Shown here piece by piece: positions 42,301-57,300 of a stretch of 64,000 bases of DNA (position 1 is its first letter; each line of letters begins with the position of its first letter). The stretch covers positions 29,412,677 through 29,476,676 of the forward strand of contig OZ026602.1 of assembly GCA_964020085.1 (NCBI GenBank), read 5' to 3'. The position numbers and the translations under genes were made by a program. Below the pieces are notes generated by a model that was given only the letters and a program-made list of their open reading frames with translations, had not been told where the DNA came from and made no database searches. Source of the stretch: Micromussa lordhowensis (taxonomy: Eukaryota; Cnidaria; Anthozoa; Scleractinia; Lobophylliidae).

Positions 42301-45300
42301 AAGTCTCTTAAAGACCTTCTGGTCAGAGCTAAAATTCCTTCACACATTTAACAACAACATTTTGGAGTTATAAACGGTAAGGGTCAAGTGACAATATCAC
42401 AAAACTTTGACTTAAAACTTTACACTGCCACCGTATGAACCAGACTCCACTATCAGGCTTTATTGAACTCTCATGATGTTCAGAACTAGCCACAACCTTG
42501 TTGACATTAAAAGTTTACTGATAATTCTTCAGTATTCTGACAATTGCTTAACAAACTGACTCAAAGTTGTTTTTGATCCTTGATTTGCATACGACCAGCC
42601 ATCATCTTCTTCTTTGACGTGAACAATAGAAGACGCGGTAACCATGCGTAACGGATCTCTGATTGGTCAGTTTATCCATAACCAGTCTCACTCAGTGTAT
42701 AAAAGCTGCGCGTTCGCGAGCCCTGGCCACAACTGCTCACAGCCACTTGAGCACTGCAACAAAAAGCAACTGACGAAGGAAACCCACTCTGTTTCCGAAA
42801 CCGGTCTTGCAAAAGTAAACAAACAGTTCTTATTAGAACTCTATGGCCACTCTAAACGACGATCTAAGTCGCCGCCAAAACTTTGGATGTTGAAACACAT
42901 TACAAGCCTTCAGAAACGTTCCAACATACGCACTTCTCTTCAAGTCGCCCTCTTAGTGTTAAGAAGGGTTTTATTAAAGGAGAAACTTTGCGTTTACTGA
43001 GAACAAACTCGGTTAAAGAAACATTCGAGTTACGGGAGCTAGAATTTCTAACTCCTTTACTCGTGCGAGGTTATCCTAGAGAACTCGCCGAAAATATTCT
43101 AACCGAAATAAAATTCTCATCACGAAACGAGGCACTACAAAACAAAACAAAACCATCCATAAGTGTTTTGCCTTTCATGACGACTTTCAACCCAGCTACG
43201 CCTAACCTAAAAAAGATTCTTATGAAACACTGGCACTTTATAACTGAGAGCAATAGACTCGGTCAAATATATTCTTGACCTCCAATTGTCGCGTACAGGA
43301 AGGACAAGTCTCTTAAAGACCTTCTGGTCAGAGCTAAAATTCCTTCACACATTTAACAACAACATTTTGGAGTTATAAACGGTAAGGGTCAAGTGACAAT
43401 ATCACAAAACTTTGACTTAAAACTTTACACTGCCACCGTATGAACCAGACTCCACTATCAGGCTTTATTGAACTCTCATGATGTTCAGAACTAGCCACAA
43501 CCTTGTTGACATTAAAAGTTTACTGATAATTCTTCAGTATTCTGACAATTGCTTAACAAACTGACTCAAAGTTGTTTTTGATCCTTGATTTGCATACGAC
43601 CAGCCATCATCTTCTTCTTTGACGTGAACAATAGAAGACGCGGTAACCATGCGTAACGGATCTCTGATTGGTCAGTTTATCCATAACCAGTCTCACTCAG
43701 TGTATAAAAGCTGCGCGTTCGCGAGCCCTGGCCACAACTGCTCACAGCCACTTGAGCACTGCAACAAAAAGCAACTGACGAAGGAAACCCACTCTGTTTC
43801 CGAAACCGGTCTTGCAAAAGTAAACAAACAGTTCTTATTAGAACTCTATGGCCACTCTAAACGACGATCTAAGTCGCCGCCAAAACTTTGGATGTTGAAA
43901 CACATTACAAGCCTTCAGAAACGTTCCAACATACGCACTTCTCTTCAAGTCGCCCTCTTAGTGTTAAGAAGGGTTTTATTAAAGGAGAAACTTTGCGTTT
44001 ACTGAGAACAAACTCGGTTAAAGAAACATTCGAGTTACGGGAGCTAGAATTTCTAACTCCTTTACTCGTGCGAGGTTATCCTAGAGAACTCGCCGAAAAT
44101 ATTCTAACCGAAATAAAATTCTCATCACGAAACGAGGCACTACAAAACAAAACAAAACCATCCATAAGTGTTTTGCCTTTCATGACGACTTTCAACCCAG
44201 CTACGCCTAACCTAAAAAAGATTCTTATGAAACACTGGCACTTTATAACTGAGAGCAATAGACTCGGTCAAATATATTCTTGACCTCCAATTGTCGCGTA
44301 CAGGAAGGACAAGTCTCTTAAAGACCTTCTGGTCAGAGCTAAAATTCCTTCACACATTTAACAACAACATTTTGGAGTTATAAACGGTAAGGGTCAAGTG
44401 ACAATATCACAAAACTTTGACTTAAAACTTTACACTGCCACCGTATGAACCAGACTCCACTATCAGGCTTTATTGAACTCTCATGATGTTCAGAACTAGC
44501 CACAACCTTGTTGACATTAAAAGTTTACTGATAATTCTTCAGTATTCTGACAATTGCTTAACAAACTGACTCAAAGTTGTTTTTGATCCTTGATTTGCAT
44601 ACGACCAGCCATCATCTTCTTCTTTGACGTGAACAATAGAAGACGCGGTAACCATGCGTAACGGATCTCTGATTGGTCAGTTTATCCATAACCAGTCTCA
44701 CTCAGTGTATAAAAGCTGCGCGTTCGCGAGCCCTGGCCACAACTGCTCACAGCCACTTGAGCACTGCAACAAAAAGCAACTGACGAAGGAAACCCACTCT
44801 GTTTCCGAAACCGGTCTTGCAAAAGTAAACAAACAGTTCTTATTAGAACTCTATGGCCACTCTAAACGACGATCTAAGTCGCCGCCAAAACTTTGGATGT
44901 TGAAACACATTACAAGCCTTCAGAAACGTTCCAACATACGCACTTCTCTTCAAGTCGCCCTCTTAGTGTTAAGAAGGGTTTTATTAAAGGAGAAACTTTG
45001 CGTTTACTGAGAACAAACTCGGTTAAAGAAACATTCGAGTTACGGGAGCTAGAATTTCTAACTCCTTTACTCGTGCGAGGTTATCCTAGAGAACTCGCCG
45101 AAAATATTCTAACCGAAATAAAATTCTCATCACGAAACGAGGCACTACAAAACAAAACAAAACCATCCATAAGTGTTTTGCCTTTCATGACGACTTTCAA
45201 CCCAGCTACGCCTAACCTAAAAAAGATTCTTATGAAACACTGGCACTTTATAACTGAGAGCAATAGACTCGGTCAAATATATTCTTGACCTCCAATTGTC

Positions 45301-48300
45301 GCGTACAGGAAGGACAAGTCTCTTAAAGACCTTCTGGTCAGAGCTAAAATTCCTTCACACATTTAACAACAACATTTTGGAGTTATAAACGGTAAGGGTC
45401 AAGTGACAATATCACAAAACTTTGACTTAAAACTTTACACTGCCACCGTATGAACCAGACTCCACTATCAGGCTTTATTGAACTCTCATGATGTTCAGAA
45501 CTAGCCACAACCTTGTTGACATTAAAAGTTTACTGATAATTCTTCAGTATTCTGACAATTGCTTAACAAACTGACTCAAAGTTGTTTTTGATCCTTGATT
45601 TGCATACGACCAGCCATCATCTTCTTCTTTGACGTGAACAATAGAAGACGCGGTAACCATGCGTAACGGATCTCTGATTGGTCAGTTTATCCATAACCAG
45701 TCTCACTCAGTGTATAAAAGCTGCGCGTTCGCGAGCCCTGGCCACAACTGCTCACAGCCACTTGAGCACTGCAACAAAAAGCAACTGACGAAGGAAACCC
45801 ACTCTGTTTCCGAAACCGGTCTTGCAAAAGTAAACAAACAGTTCTTATTAGAACTCTATGGCCACTCTAAACGACGATCTAAGTCGCCGCCAAAACTTTG
45901 GATGTTGAAACACATTACAAGCCTTCAGAAACGTTCCAACATACGCACTTCTCTTCAAGTCGCCCTCTTAGTGTTAAGAAGGGTTTTATTAAAGGAGAAA
46001 CTTTGCGTTTACTGAGAACAAACTCGGTTAAAGAAACATTCGAGTTACGGGAGCTAGAATTTCTAACTCCTTTACTCGTGCGAGGTTATCCTAGAGAACT
46101 CGCCGAAAATATTCTAACCGAAATAAAATTCTCATCACGAAACGAGGCACTACAAAACAAAACAAAACCATCCATAAGTGTTTTGCCTTTCATGACGACT
46201 TTCAACCCAGCTACGCCTAACCTAAAAAAGATTCTTATGAAACACTGGCACTTTATAACTGAGAGCAATAGACTCGGTCAAATATATTCTTGACCTCCAA
46301 TTGTCGCGTACAGGAAGGACAAGTCTCTTAAAGACCTTCTGGTCAGAGCTAAAATTCCTTCACACATTTAACAACAACATTTTGGAGTTATAAACGGTAA
46401 GGGTCAAGTGACAATATCACAAAACTTTGACTTAAAACTTTACACTGCCACCGTATGAACCAGACTCCACTATCAGGCTTTATTGAACTCTCATGATGTT
46501 CAGAACTAGCCACAACCTTGTTGACATTAAAAGTTTACTGATAATTCTTCAGTATTCTGACAATTGCTTAACAAACTGACTCAAAGTTGTTTTTGATCCT
46601 TGATTTGCATACGACCAGCCATCATCTTCTTCTTTGACGTGAACAATAGAAGACGCGGTAACCATGCGTAACGGATCTCTGATTGGTCAGTTTATCCATA
46701 ACCAGTCTCACTCAGTGTATAAAAGCTGCGCGTTCGCGAGCCCTGGCCACAACTGCTCACAGCCACTTGAGCACTGCAACAAAAAGCAACTGACGAAGGA
46801 AACCCACTCTGTTTCCGAAACCGGTCTTGCAAAAGTAAACAAACAGTTCTTATTAGAACTCTATGGCCACTCTAAACGACGATCTAAGTCGCCGCCAAAA
46901 CTTTGGATGTTGAAACACATTACAAGCCTTCAGAAACGTTCCAACATACGCACTTCTCTTCAAGTCGCCCTCTTAGTGTTAAGAAGGGTTTTATTAAAGG
47001 AGAAACTTTGCGTTTACTGAGAACAAACTCGGTTAAAGAAACATTCGAGTTACGGGAGCTAGAATTTCTAACTCCTTTACTCGTGCGAGGTTATCCTAGA
47101 GAACTCGCCGAAAATATTCTAACCGAAATAAAATTCTCATCACGAAACGAGGCACTACAAAACAAAACAAAACCATCCATAAGTGTTTTGCCTTTCATGA
47201 CGACTTTCAACCCAGCTACGCCTAACCTAAAAAAGATTCTTATGAAACACTGGCACTTTATAACTGAGAGCAATAGACTCGGTCAAATATATTCTTGACC
47301 TCCAATTGTCGCGTACAGGAAGGACAAGTCTCTTAAAGACCTTCTGGTCAGAGCTAAAATTCCTTCACACATTTAACAACAACATTTTGGAGTTATAAAC
47401 GGTAAGGGTCAAGTGACAATATCACAAAACTTTGACTTAAAACTTTACACTGCCACCGTATGAACCAGACTCCACTATCAGGCTTTATTGAACTCTCATG
47501 ATGTTCAGAACTAGCCACAACCTTGTTGACATTAAAAGTTTACTGATAATTCTTCAGTATTCTGACAATTGCTTAACAAACTGACTCAAAGTTGTTTTTG
47601 ATCCTTGATTTGCATACGACCAGCCATCATCTTCTTCTTTGACGTGAACAATAGAAGACGCGGTAACCATGCGTAACGGATCTCTGATTGGTCAGTTTAT
47701 CCATAACCAGTCTCACTCAGTGTATAAAAGCTGCGCGTTCGCGAGCCCTGACCACAACTGCTCACAGCCACTTGAGCACTGCAACAAAAAGCAACTGACG
47801 AAGGAAACCCACTCTGTTTCCGAAACCGGTCTTGCAAAAGTAAACAAACAGTTCTTATTAGAACTCTATGGCCACTCTAAACGACGATCTAAGTCGCCGC
47901 CAAAACTTTGGATGTTGAAACACATTACAAGCCTTCAGAAACGTTCCAACATACGCACTTCTCTTCAAGTCGCCCTCTTAGTGTTAAGAAGGGTTTTATT
48001 AAAGGAGAAACTTTGCGTTTACTGAGAACAAACTCGGTTAAAGAAACATTCGAGTTACGGGAGCTAGAATTTCTAACTCCTTTACTCGTGCGAGGTTATC
48101 CTAGAGAACTCGCCGAAAATATTCTAACCGAAATAAAATTCTCATCACGAAACGAGGCACTACAAAACAAAACAAAACCATCCATAAGTGTTTTGCCTTT
48201 CATGACGACTTTCAACCCAGCTACGCCTAACCTAAAAAAGATTCTTATGAAACACTGGCACTTTATAACTGAGAGCAATAGACTCGGTCAAATATATTCT

Positions 48301-51300
48301 TGACCTCCAATTGTCGCGTACAGGAAGGACAAGTCTCTTAAAGACCTTCTGGTCAGAGCTAAAATTCCTTCACACATTTAACAACAACATTTTGGAGTTA
48401 TAAACGGTAAGGGTCAAGTGACAATATCACAAAACTTTGACTTAAAACTTTACACTGCCACCGTATGAACCAGACTCCACTATCAGGCTTTATTGAACTC
48501 TCATGATGTTCAGAACTAGCCACAACCTTGTTGACATTAAAAGTTTACTGATAATTCTTCAGTATTCTGACAATTGCTTAACAAACTGACTCAAAGTTGT
48601 TTTTGATCCTTGATTTGCATACGACCAGCCATCATCTTCTTCTTTGACGTGAACAATAGAAGACGCGGTAACCATGCGTAACGGATCTCTGATTGGTCAG
48701 TTTATCCATAACCAGTCTCACTCAGTGTATAAAAGCTGCGCGTTCGCGAGCCCTGGCCACAACTGCTCACAGCCACTTGAGCACTGCAACAAAAAGCAAC
48801 TGACGAAGGAAACCCACTCTGTTTCCGAAACCGGTCTTGCAAAAGTAAACAAACAGTTCTTATTAGAACTCTATGGCCACTCTAAACGACGATCTAAGTC
48901 GCCGCCAAAACTTTGGATGTTGAAACACATTACAAGCCTTCAGAAACGTTCCAACATACGCACTTCTCTTCAAGTCGCCCTCTTAGTGTTAAGAAGGGTT
49001 TTATTAAAGGAGAAACTTTGCGTTTACTGAGAACAAACTCGGTTAAAGAAACATTCGAGTTACGGGAGCTAGAATTTCTAACTCCTTTACTCGTGCGAGG
49101 TTATCCTAGAGAACTCGCCGAAAATATTCTAACCGAAATAAAATTCTCATCACGAAACGAGGCACTACAAAACAAAACAAAACCATCCATAAGTGTTTTG
49201 CCTTTCATGACGACTTTCAACCCAGCTACGCCTAACCTAAAAAAGATTCTTATGAAACACTGGCACTTTATAACTGAGAGCAATAGACTCGGTCAAATAT
49301 ATTCTTGACCTCCAATTGTCGCGTACAGGAAGGACAAGTCTCTTAAAGACCTTCTGGTCAGAGCTAAAATTCCTTCACACATTTAACAACAACATTTTGG
49401 AGTTATAAACGGTAAGGGTCAAGTGACAATATCACAAAACTTTGACTTAAAACTTTACACTGCCACCGTATGAACCAGACTCCACTATCAGGCTTTATTG
49501 AACTCTCATGATGTTCAGAACTAGCCACAACCTTGTTGACATTAAAAGTTTACTGATAATTCTTCAGTATTCTGACAATTGCTTAACAAACTGACTCAAA
49601 GTTGTTTTTGATCCTTGATTTGCATACGACCAGCCATCATCTTCTTCTTTGACGTGAACAATAGAAGACGCGGTAACCATGCGTAACGGATCTCTGATTG
49701 GTCAGTTTATCCATAACCAGTCTCACTCAGTGTATAAAAGCTGCGCGTTCGCGAGCCCTGGCCACAACTGCTCACAGCCACTTGAGCACTGCAACAAAAA
49801 GCAACTGACGAAGGAAACCCACTCTGTTTCCGAAACCGGTCTTGCAAAAGTAAACAAACAGTTCTTATTAGAACTCTATGGCCACTCTAAACGACGATCT
49901 AAGTCGCCGCCAAAACTTTGGATGTTGAAACACATTACAAGCCTTCAGAAACGTTCCAACATACGCACTTCTCTTCAAGTCGCCCTCTTAGTGTTAAGAA
50001 GGGTTTTATTAAAGGAGAAACTTTGCGTTTACTGAGAACAAACTCGGTTAAAGAAACATTCGAGTTACGGGAGCTAGAATTTCTAACTCCTTTACTCGTG
50101 CGAGGTTATCCTAGAGAACTCGCCGAAAATATTCTAACCGAAATAAAATTCTCATCACGAAACGAGGCACTACAAAACAAAACAAAACCATCCATAAGTG
50201 TTTTGCCTTTCATGACGACTTTCAACCCAGCTACGCCTAACCTAAAAAAGATTCTTATGAAACACTGGCACTTTATAACTGAGAGCAATAGACTCGGTCA
50301 AATATATTCTTGACCTCCAATTGTCGCGTACAGGAAGGACAAGTCTCTTAAAGACCTTCTGGTCAGAGCTAAAATTCCTTCACACATTTAACAACAACAT
50401 TTTGGAGTTATAAACGGTAAGGGTCAAGTGACAATATCACAAAACTTTGACTTAAAACTTTACACTGCCACCGTATGAACCAGACTCCACTATCAGGCTT
50501 TATTGAACTCTCATGATGTTCAGAACTAGCCACAACCTTGTTGACATTAAAAGTTTACTGATAATTCTTCAGTATTCTGACAATTGCTTAACAAACTGAC
50601 TCAAAGTTGTTTTTGATCCTTGATTTGCATACGACCAGCCATCATCTTCTTCTTTGACGTGAACAATAGAAGACGCGGTAACCATGCGTAACGGATCTCT
50701 GATTGGTCAGTTTATCCATAACCAGTCTCACTCAGTGTATAAAAGCTGCGCGTTCGCGAGCCCTGGCCACAACTGCTCACAGCCACTTGAGCACTGCAAC
50801 AAAAAGCAACTGACGAAGGAAACCCACTCTGTTTCCGAAACCGGTCTTGCAAAAGTAAACAAACAGTTCTTATTAGAACTCTATGGCCACTCTAAACGAC
50901 GATCTAAGTCGCCGCCAAAACTTTGGATGTTGAAACACATTACAAGCCTTCAGAAACGTTCCAACATACGCACTTCTCTTCAAGTCGCCCTCTTAGTGTT
51001 AAGAAGGGTTTTATTAAAGGAGAAACTTTGCGTTTACTGAGAACAAACTCGGTTAAAGAAACATTCGAGTTACGGGAGCTAGAATTTCTAACTCCTTTAC
51101 TCGTGCGAGGTTATCCTAGAGAACTCGCCGAAAATATTCTAACCGAAATAAAATTCTCATCACGAAACGAGGCACTACAAAACAAAACAAAACCATCCAT
51201 AAGTGTTTTGCCTTTCATGACGACTTTCAACCCAGCTACGCCTAACCTAAAAAAGATTCTTATGAAACACTGGCACTTTATAACTGAGAGCAATAGACTC

Positions 51301-54300
51301 GGTCAAATATATTCTTGACCTCCAATTGTCGCGTACAGGAAGGACAAGTCTCTTAAAGACCTTCTGGTCAGAGCTAAAATTCCTTCACACATTTAACAAC
51401 AACATTTTGGAGTTATAAACGGTAAGGGTCAAGTGACAATATCACAAAACTTTGACTTAAAACTTTACACTGCCACCGTATGAACCAGACTCCACTATCA
51501 GGCTTTATTGAACTCTCATGATGTTCAGAACTAGCCACAACCTTGTTGACATTAAAAGTTTACTGATAATTCTTCAGTATTCTGACAATTGCTTAACAAA
51601 CTGACTCAAAGTTGTTTTTGATCCTTGATTTGCATACGACCAGCCATCATCTTCTTCTTTGACGTGAACAATAGAAGACGCGGTAACCATGCGTAACGGA
51701 TCTCTGATTGGTCAGTTTATCCATAACCAGTCTCACTCAGTGTATAAAAGCTGCGCGTTCGCGAGCCCTGGCCACAACTGCTCACAGCCACTTGAGCACT
51801 GCAACAAAAAGCAACTGACGAAGGAAACCCACTCTGTTTCCGAAACCGGTCTTGCAAAAGTAAACAAACAGTTCTTATTAGAACTCTATGGCCACTCTAA
51901 ACGACGATCTAAGTCGCCGCCAAAACTTTGGATGTTGAAACACATTACAAGCCTTCAGAAACGTTCCAACATACGCACTTCTCTTCAAGTCGCCCTCTTA
52001 GTGTTAAGAAGGGTTTTATTAAAGGAGAAACTTTGCGTTTACTGAGAACAAACTCGGTTAAAGAAACATTCGAGTTACGGGAGCTAGAATTTCTAACTCC
52101 TTTACTCGTGCGAGGTTATCCTAGAGAACTCGCCGAAAATATTCTAACCGAAATAAAATTCTCATCACGAAACGAGGCACTACAAAACAAAACAAAACCA
52201 TCCATAAGTGTTTTGCCTTTCATGACGACTTTCAACCCAGCTACGCCTAACCTAAAAAAGATTCTTATGAAACACTGGCACTTTATAACTGAGAGCAATA
52301 GACTCGGTCAAATATATTCTTGACCTCCAATTGTCGCGTACAGGAAGGACAAGTCTCTTAAAGACCTTCTGGTCAGAGCTAAAATTCCTTCACACATTTA
52401 ACAACAACATTTTGGAGTTATAAACGGTAAGGGTCAAGTGACAATATCACAAAACTTTGACTTAAAACTTTACACTGCCACCGTATGAACCAGACTCCAC
52501 TATCAGGCTTTATTGAACTCTCATGATGTTCAGAACTAGCCACAACCTTGTTGACATTAAAAGTTTACTGATAATTCTTCAGTATTCTGACAATTGCTTA
52601 ACAAACTGACTCAAAGTTGTTTTTGATCCTTGATTTGCATACGACCAGCCATCATCTTCTTCTTTGACGTGAACAATAGAAGACGCGGTAACCATGCGTA
52701 ACGGATCTCTGATTGGTCAGTTTATCCATAACCAGTCTCACTCAGTGTATAAAAGCTGCGCGTTCGCGAGCCCTGGCCACAACTGCTCACAGCCACTTGA
52801 GCACTGCAACAAAAAGCAACTGACGAAGGAAACCCACTCTGTTTCCGAAACCGGTCTTGCAAAAGTAAACAAACAGTTCTTATTAGAACTCTATGGCCAC
52901 TCTAAACGACGATCTAAGTCGCCGCCAAAACTTTGGATGTTGAAACACATTACAAGCCTTCAGAAACGTTCCAACATACGCACTTCTCTTCAAGTCGCCC
53001 TCTTAGTGTTAAGAAGGGTTTTATTAAAGGAGAAACTTTGCGTTTACTGAGAACAAACTCGGTTAAAGAAACATTCGAGTTACGGGAGCTAGAATTTCTA
53101 ACTCCTTTACTCGTGCGAGGTTATCCTAGAGAACTCGCCGAAAATATTCTAACCGAAATAAAATTCTCATCACGAAACGAGGCACTACAAAACAAAACAA
53201 AACCATCCATAAGTGTTTTGCCTTTCATGACGACTTTCAACCCAGCTACGCCTAACCTAAAAAAGATTCTTATGAAACACTGGCACTTTATAACTGAGAG
53301 CAATAGACTCGGTCAAATATATTCTTGACCTCCAATTGTCGCGTACAGGAAGGACAAGTCTCTTAAAGACCTTCTGGTCAGAGCTAAAATTCCTTCACAC
53401 ATTTAACAACAACATTTTGGAGTTATAAACGGTAAGGGTCAAGTGACAATATCACAAAACTTTGACTTAAAACTTTACACTGCCACCGTATGAACCAGAC
53501 TCCACTATCAGGCTTTATTGAACTCTCATGATGTTCAGAACTAGCCACAACCTTGTTGACATTAAAAGTTTACTGATAATTCTTCAGTATTCTGACAATT
53601 GCTTAACAAACTGACTCAAAGTTGTTTTTGATCCTTGATTTGCATACGACCAGCCATCATCTTCTTCTTTGACGTGAACAATAGAAGACGCGGTAACCAT
53701 GCGTAACGGATCTCTGATTGGTCAGTTTATCCATAACCAGTCTCACTCAGTGTATAAAAGCTGCGCGTTCGCGAGCCCTGGCCACAACTGCTCACAGCCA
53801 CTTGAGCACTGCAACAAAAAGCAACTGACGAAGGAAACCCACTCTGTTTCCGAAACCGGTCTTGCAAAAGTAAACAAACAGTTCTTATTAGAACTCTATG
53901 GCCACTCTAAACGACGATCTAAGTCGCCGCCAAAACTTTGGATGTTGAAACACATTACAAGCCTTCAGAAACGTTCCAACATACGCACTTCTCTTCAAGT
54001 CGCCCTCTTAGTGTTAAGAAGGGTTTTATTAAAGGAGAAACTTTGCGTTTACTGAGAACAAACTCGGTTAAAGAAACATTCGAGTTACGGGAGCTAGAAT
54101 TTCTAACTCCTTTACTCGTGCGAGGTTATCCTAGAGAACTCGCCGAAAATATTCTAACCGAAATAAAATTCTCATCACGAAACGAGGCACTACAAAACAA
54201 AACAAAACCATCCATAAGTGTTTTGCCTTTCATGACGACTTTCAACCCAGCTACGCCTAACCTAAAAAAGATTCTTATGAAACACTGGCACTTTATAACT

Positions 54301-57300
54301 GAGAGCAATAGACTCGGTCAAATATATTCTTGACCTCCAATTGTCGCGTACAGGAAGGACAAGTCTCTTAAAGACCTTCTGGTCAGAGCTAAAATTCCTT
54401 CACACATTTAACAACAACATTTTGGAGTTATAAACGGTAAGGGTCAAGTGACAATATCACAAAACTTTGACTTAAAACTTTACACTGCCACCGTATGAAC
54501 CAGACTCCACTATCAGGCTTTATTGAACTCTCATGATGTTCAGAACTAGCCACAACCTTGTTGACATTAAAAGTTTACTGATAATTCTTCAGTATTCTGA
54601 CAATTGCTTAACAAACTGACTCAAAGTTGTTTTTGATCCTTGATTTGCATACGACCAGCCATCATCTTCTTCTTTGACGTGAACAATAGAAGACGCGGTA
54701 ACCATGCGTAACGGATCTCTGATTGGTCAGTTTATCCATAACCAGTCTCACTCAGTGTATAAAAGCTGCGCGTTCGCGAGCCCTGGCCACAACTGCTCAC
54801 AGCCACTTGAGCACTGCAACAAAAAGCAACTGACGAAGGAAACCCACTCTGTTTCCGAAACCGGTCTTGCAAAAGTAAACAAACAGTTCTTATTAGAACT
54901 CTATGGCCACTCTAAACGACGATCTAAGTCGCCGCCAAAACTTTGGATGTTGAAACACATTACAAGCCTTCAGAAACGTTCCAACATACGCACTTCTCTT
55001 CAAGTCGCCCTCTTAGTGTTAAGAAGGGTTTTATTAAAGGAGAAACTTTGCGTTTACTGAGAACAAACTCGGTTAAAGAAACATTCGAGTTACGGGAGCT
55101 AGAATTTCTAACTCCTTTACTCGTGCGAGGTTATCCTAGAGAACTCGCCGAAAATATTCTAACCGAAATAAAATTCTCATCACGAAACGAGGCACTACAA
55201 AACAAAACAAAACCATCCATAAGTGTTTTGCCTTTCATGACGACTTTCAACCCAGCTACGCCTAACCTAAAAAAGATTCTTATGAAACACTGGCACTTTA
55301 TAACTGAGAGCAATAGACTCGGTCAAATATATTCTTGACCTCCAATTGTCGCGTACAGGAAGGACAAGTCTCTTAAAGACCTTCTGGTCAGAGCTAAAAT
55401 TCCTTCACACATTTAACAACAACATTTTGGAGTTATAAACGGTAAGGGTCAAGTGACAATATCACAAAACTTTGACTTAAAACTTTACACTGCCACCGTA
55501 TGAACCAGACTCCACTATCAGGCTTTATTGAACTCTCATGATGTTCAGAACTAGCCACAACCTTGTTGACATTAAAAGTTTACTGATAATTCTTCAGTAT
55601 TCTGACAATTGCTTAACAAACTGACTCAAAGTTGTTTTTGATCCTTGATTTGCATACGACCAGCCATCATCTTCTTCTTTGACGTGAACAATAGAAGACG
55701 CGGTAACCATGCGTAACGGATCTCTGATTGGTCAGTTTATCCATAACCAGTCTCACTCAGTGTATAAAAGCTGCGCGTTCGCGAGCCCTGACCACAACTG
55801 CTCACAGCCACTTGAGCACTGCAACAAAAAGCAACTGACGAAGGAAACCCACTCTGTTTCCGAAACCGGTCTTGCAAAAGTAAACAAACAGTTCTTATTA
55901 GAACTCTATGGCCACTCTAAACGACGATCTAAGTCGCCGCCAAAACTTTGGATGTTGAAACACATTACAAGCCTTCAGAAACGTTCCAACATACGCACTT
56001 CTCTTCAAGTCGCCCTCTTAGTGTTAAGAAGGGTTTTATTAAAGGAGAAACTTTGCGTTTACTGAGAACAAACTCGGTTAAAGAAACATTCGAGTTACGG
56101 GAGCTAGAATTTCTAACTCCTTTACTCGTGCGAGGTTATCCTAGAGAACTCGCCGAAAATATTCTAACCGAAATAAAATTCTCATCACGAAACGAGGCAC
56201 TACAAAACAAAACAAAACCATCCATAAGTGTTTTGCCTTTCATGACGACTTTCAACCCAGCTACGCCTAACCTAAAAAAGATTCTTATGAAACACTGGCA
56301 CTTTATAACTGAGAGCAATAGACTCGGTCAAATATATTCTTGACCTCCAATTGTCGCGTACAGGAAGGACAAGTCTCTTAAAGACCTTCTGGTCAGAGCT
56401 AAAATTCCTTCACACATTTAACAACAACATTTTGGAGTTATAAACGGTAAGGGTCAAGTGACAATATCACAAAACTTTGACTTAAAACTTTACACTGCCA
56501 CCGTATGAACCAGACTCCACTATCAGGCTTTATTGAACTCTCATGATGTTCAGAACTAGCCACAACCTTGTTGACATTAAAAGTTTACTGATAATTCTTC
56601 AGTATTCTGACAATTGCTTAACAAACTGACTCAAAGTTGTTTTTGATCCTTGATTTGCATACGACCAGCCATCATCTTCTTCTTTGACGTGAACAATAGA
56701 AGACGCGGTAACCATGCGTAACGGATCTCTGATTGGTCAGTTTATCCATAACCAGTCTCACTCAGTGTATAAAAGCTGCGCGTTCGCGAGCCCTGGCCAC
56801 AACTGCTCACAGCCACTTGAGCACTGCAACAAAAAGCAACTGACGAAGGAAACCCACTCTGTTTCCGAAACCGGTCTTGCAAAAGTAAACAAACAGTTCT
56901 TATTAGAACTCTATGGCCACTCTAAACGACGATCTAAGTCGCCGCCAAAACTTTGGATGTTGAAACACATTACAAGCCTTCAGAAACGTTCCAACATACG
57001 CACTTCTCTTCAAGTCGCCCTCTTAGTGTTAAGAAGGGTTTTATTAAAGGAGAAACTTTGCGTTTACTGAGAACAAACTCGGTTAAAGAAACATTCGAGT
57101 TACGGGAGCTAGAATTTCTAACTCCTTTACTCGTGCGAGGTTATCCTAGAGAACTCGCCGAAAATATTCTAACCGAAATAAAATTCTCATCACGAAACGA
57201 GGCACTACAAAACAAAACAAAACCATCCATAAGTGTTTTGCCTTTCATGACGACTTTCAACCCAGCTACGCCTAACCTAAAAAAGATTCTTATGAAACAC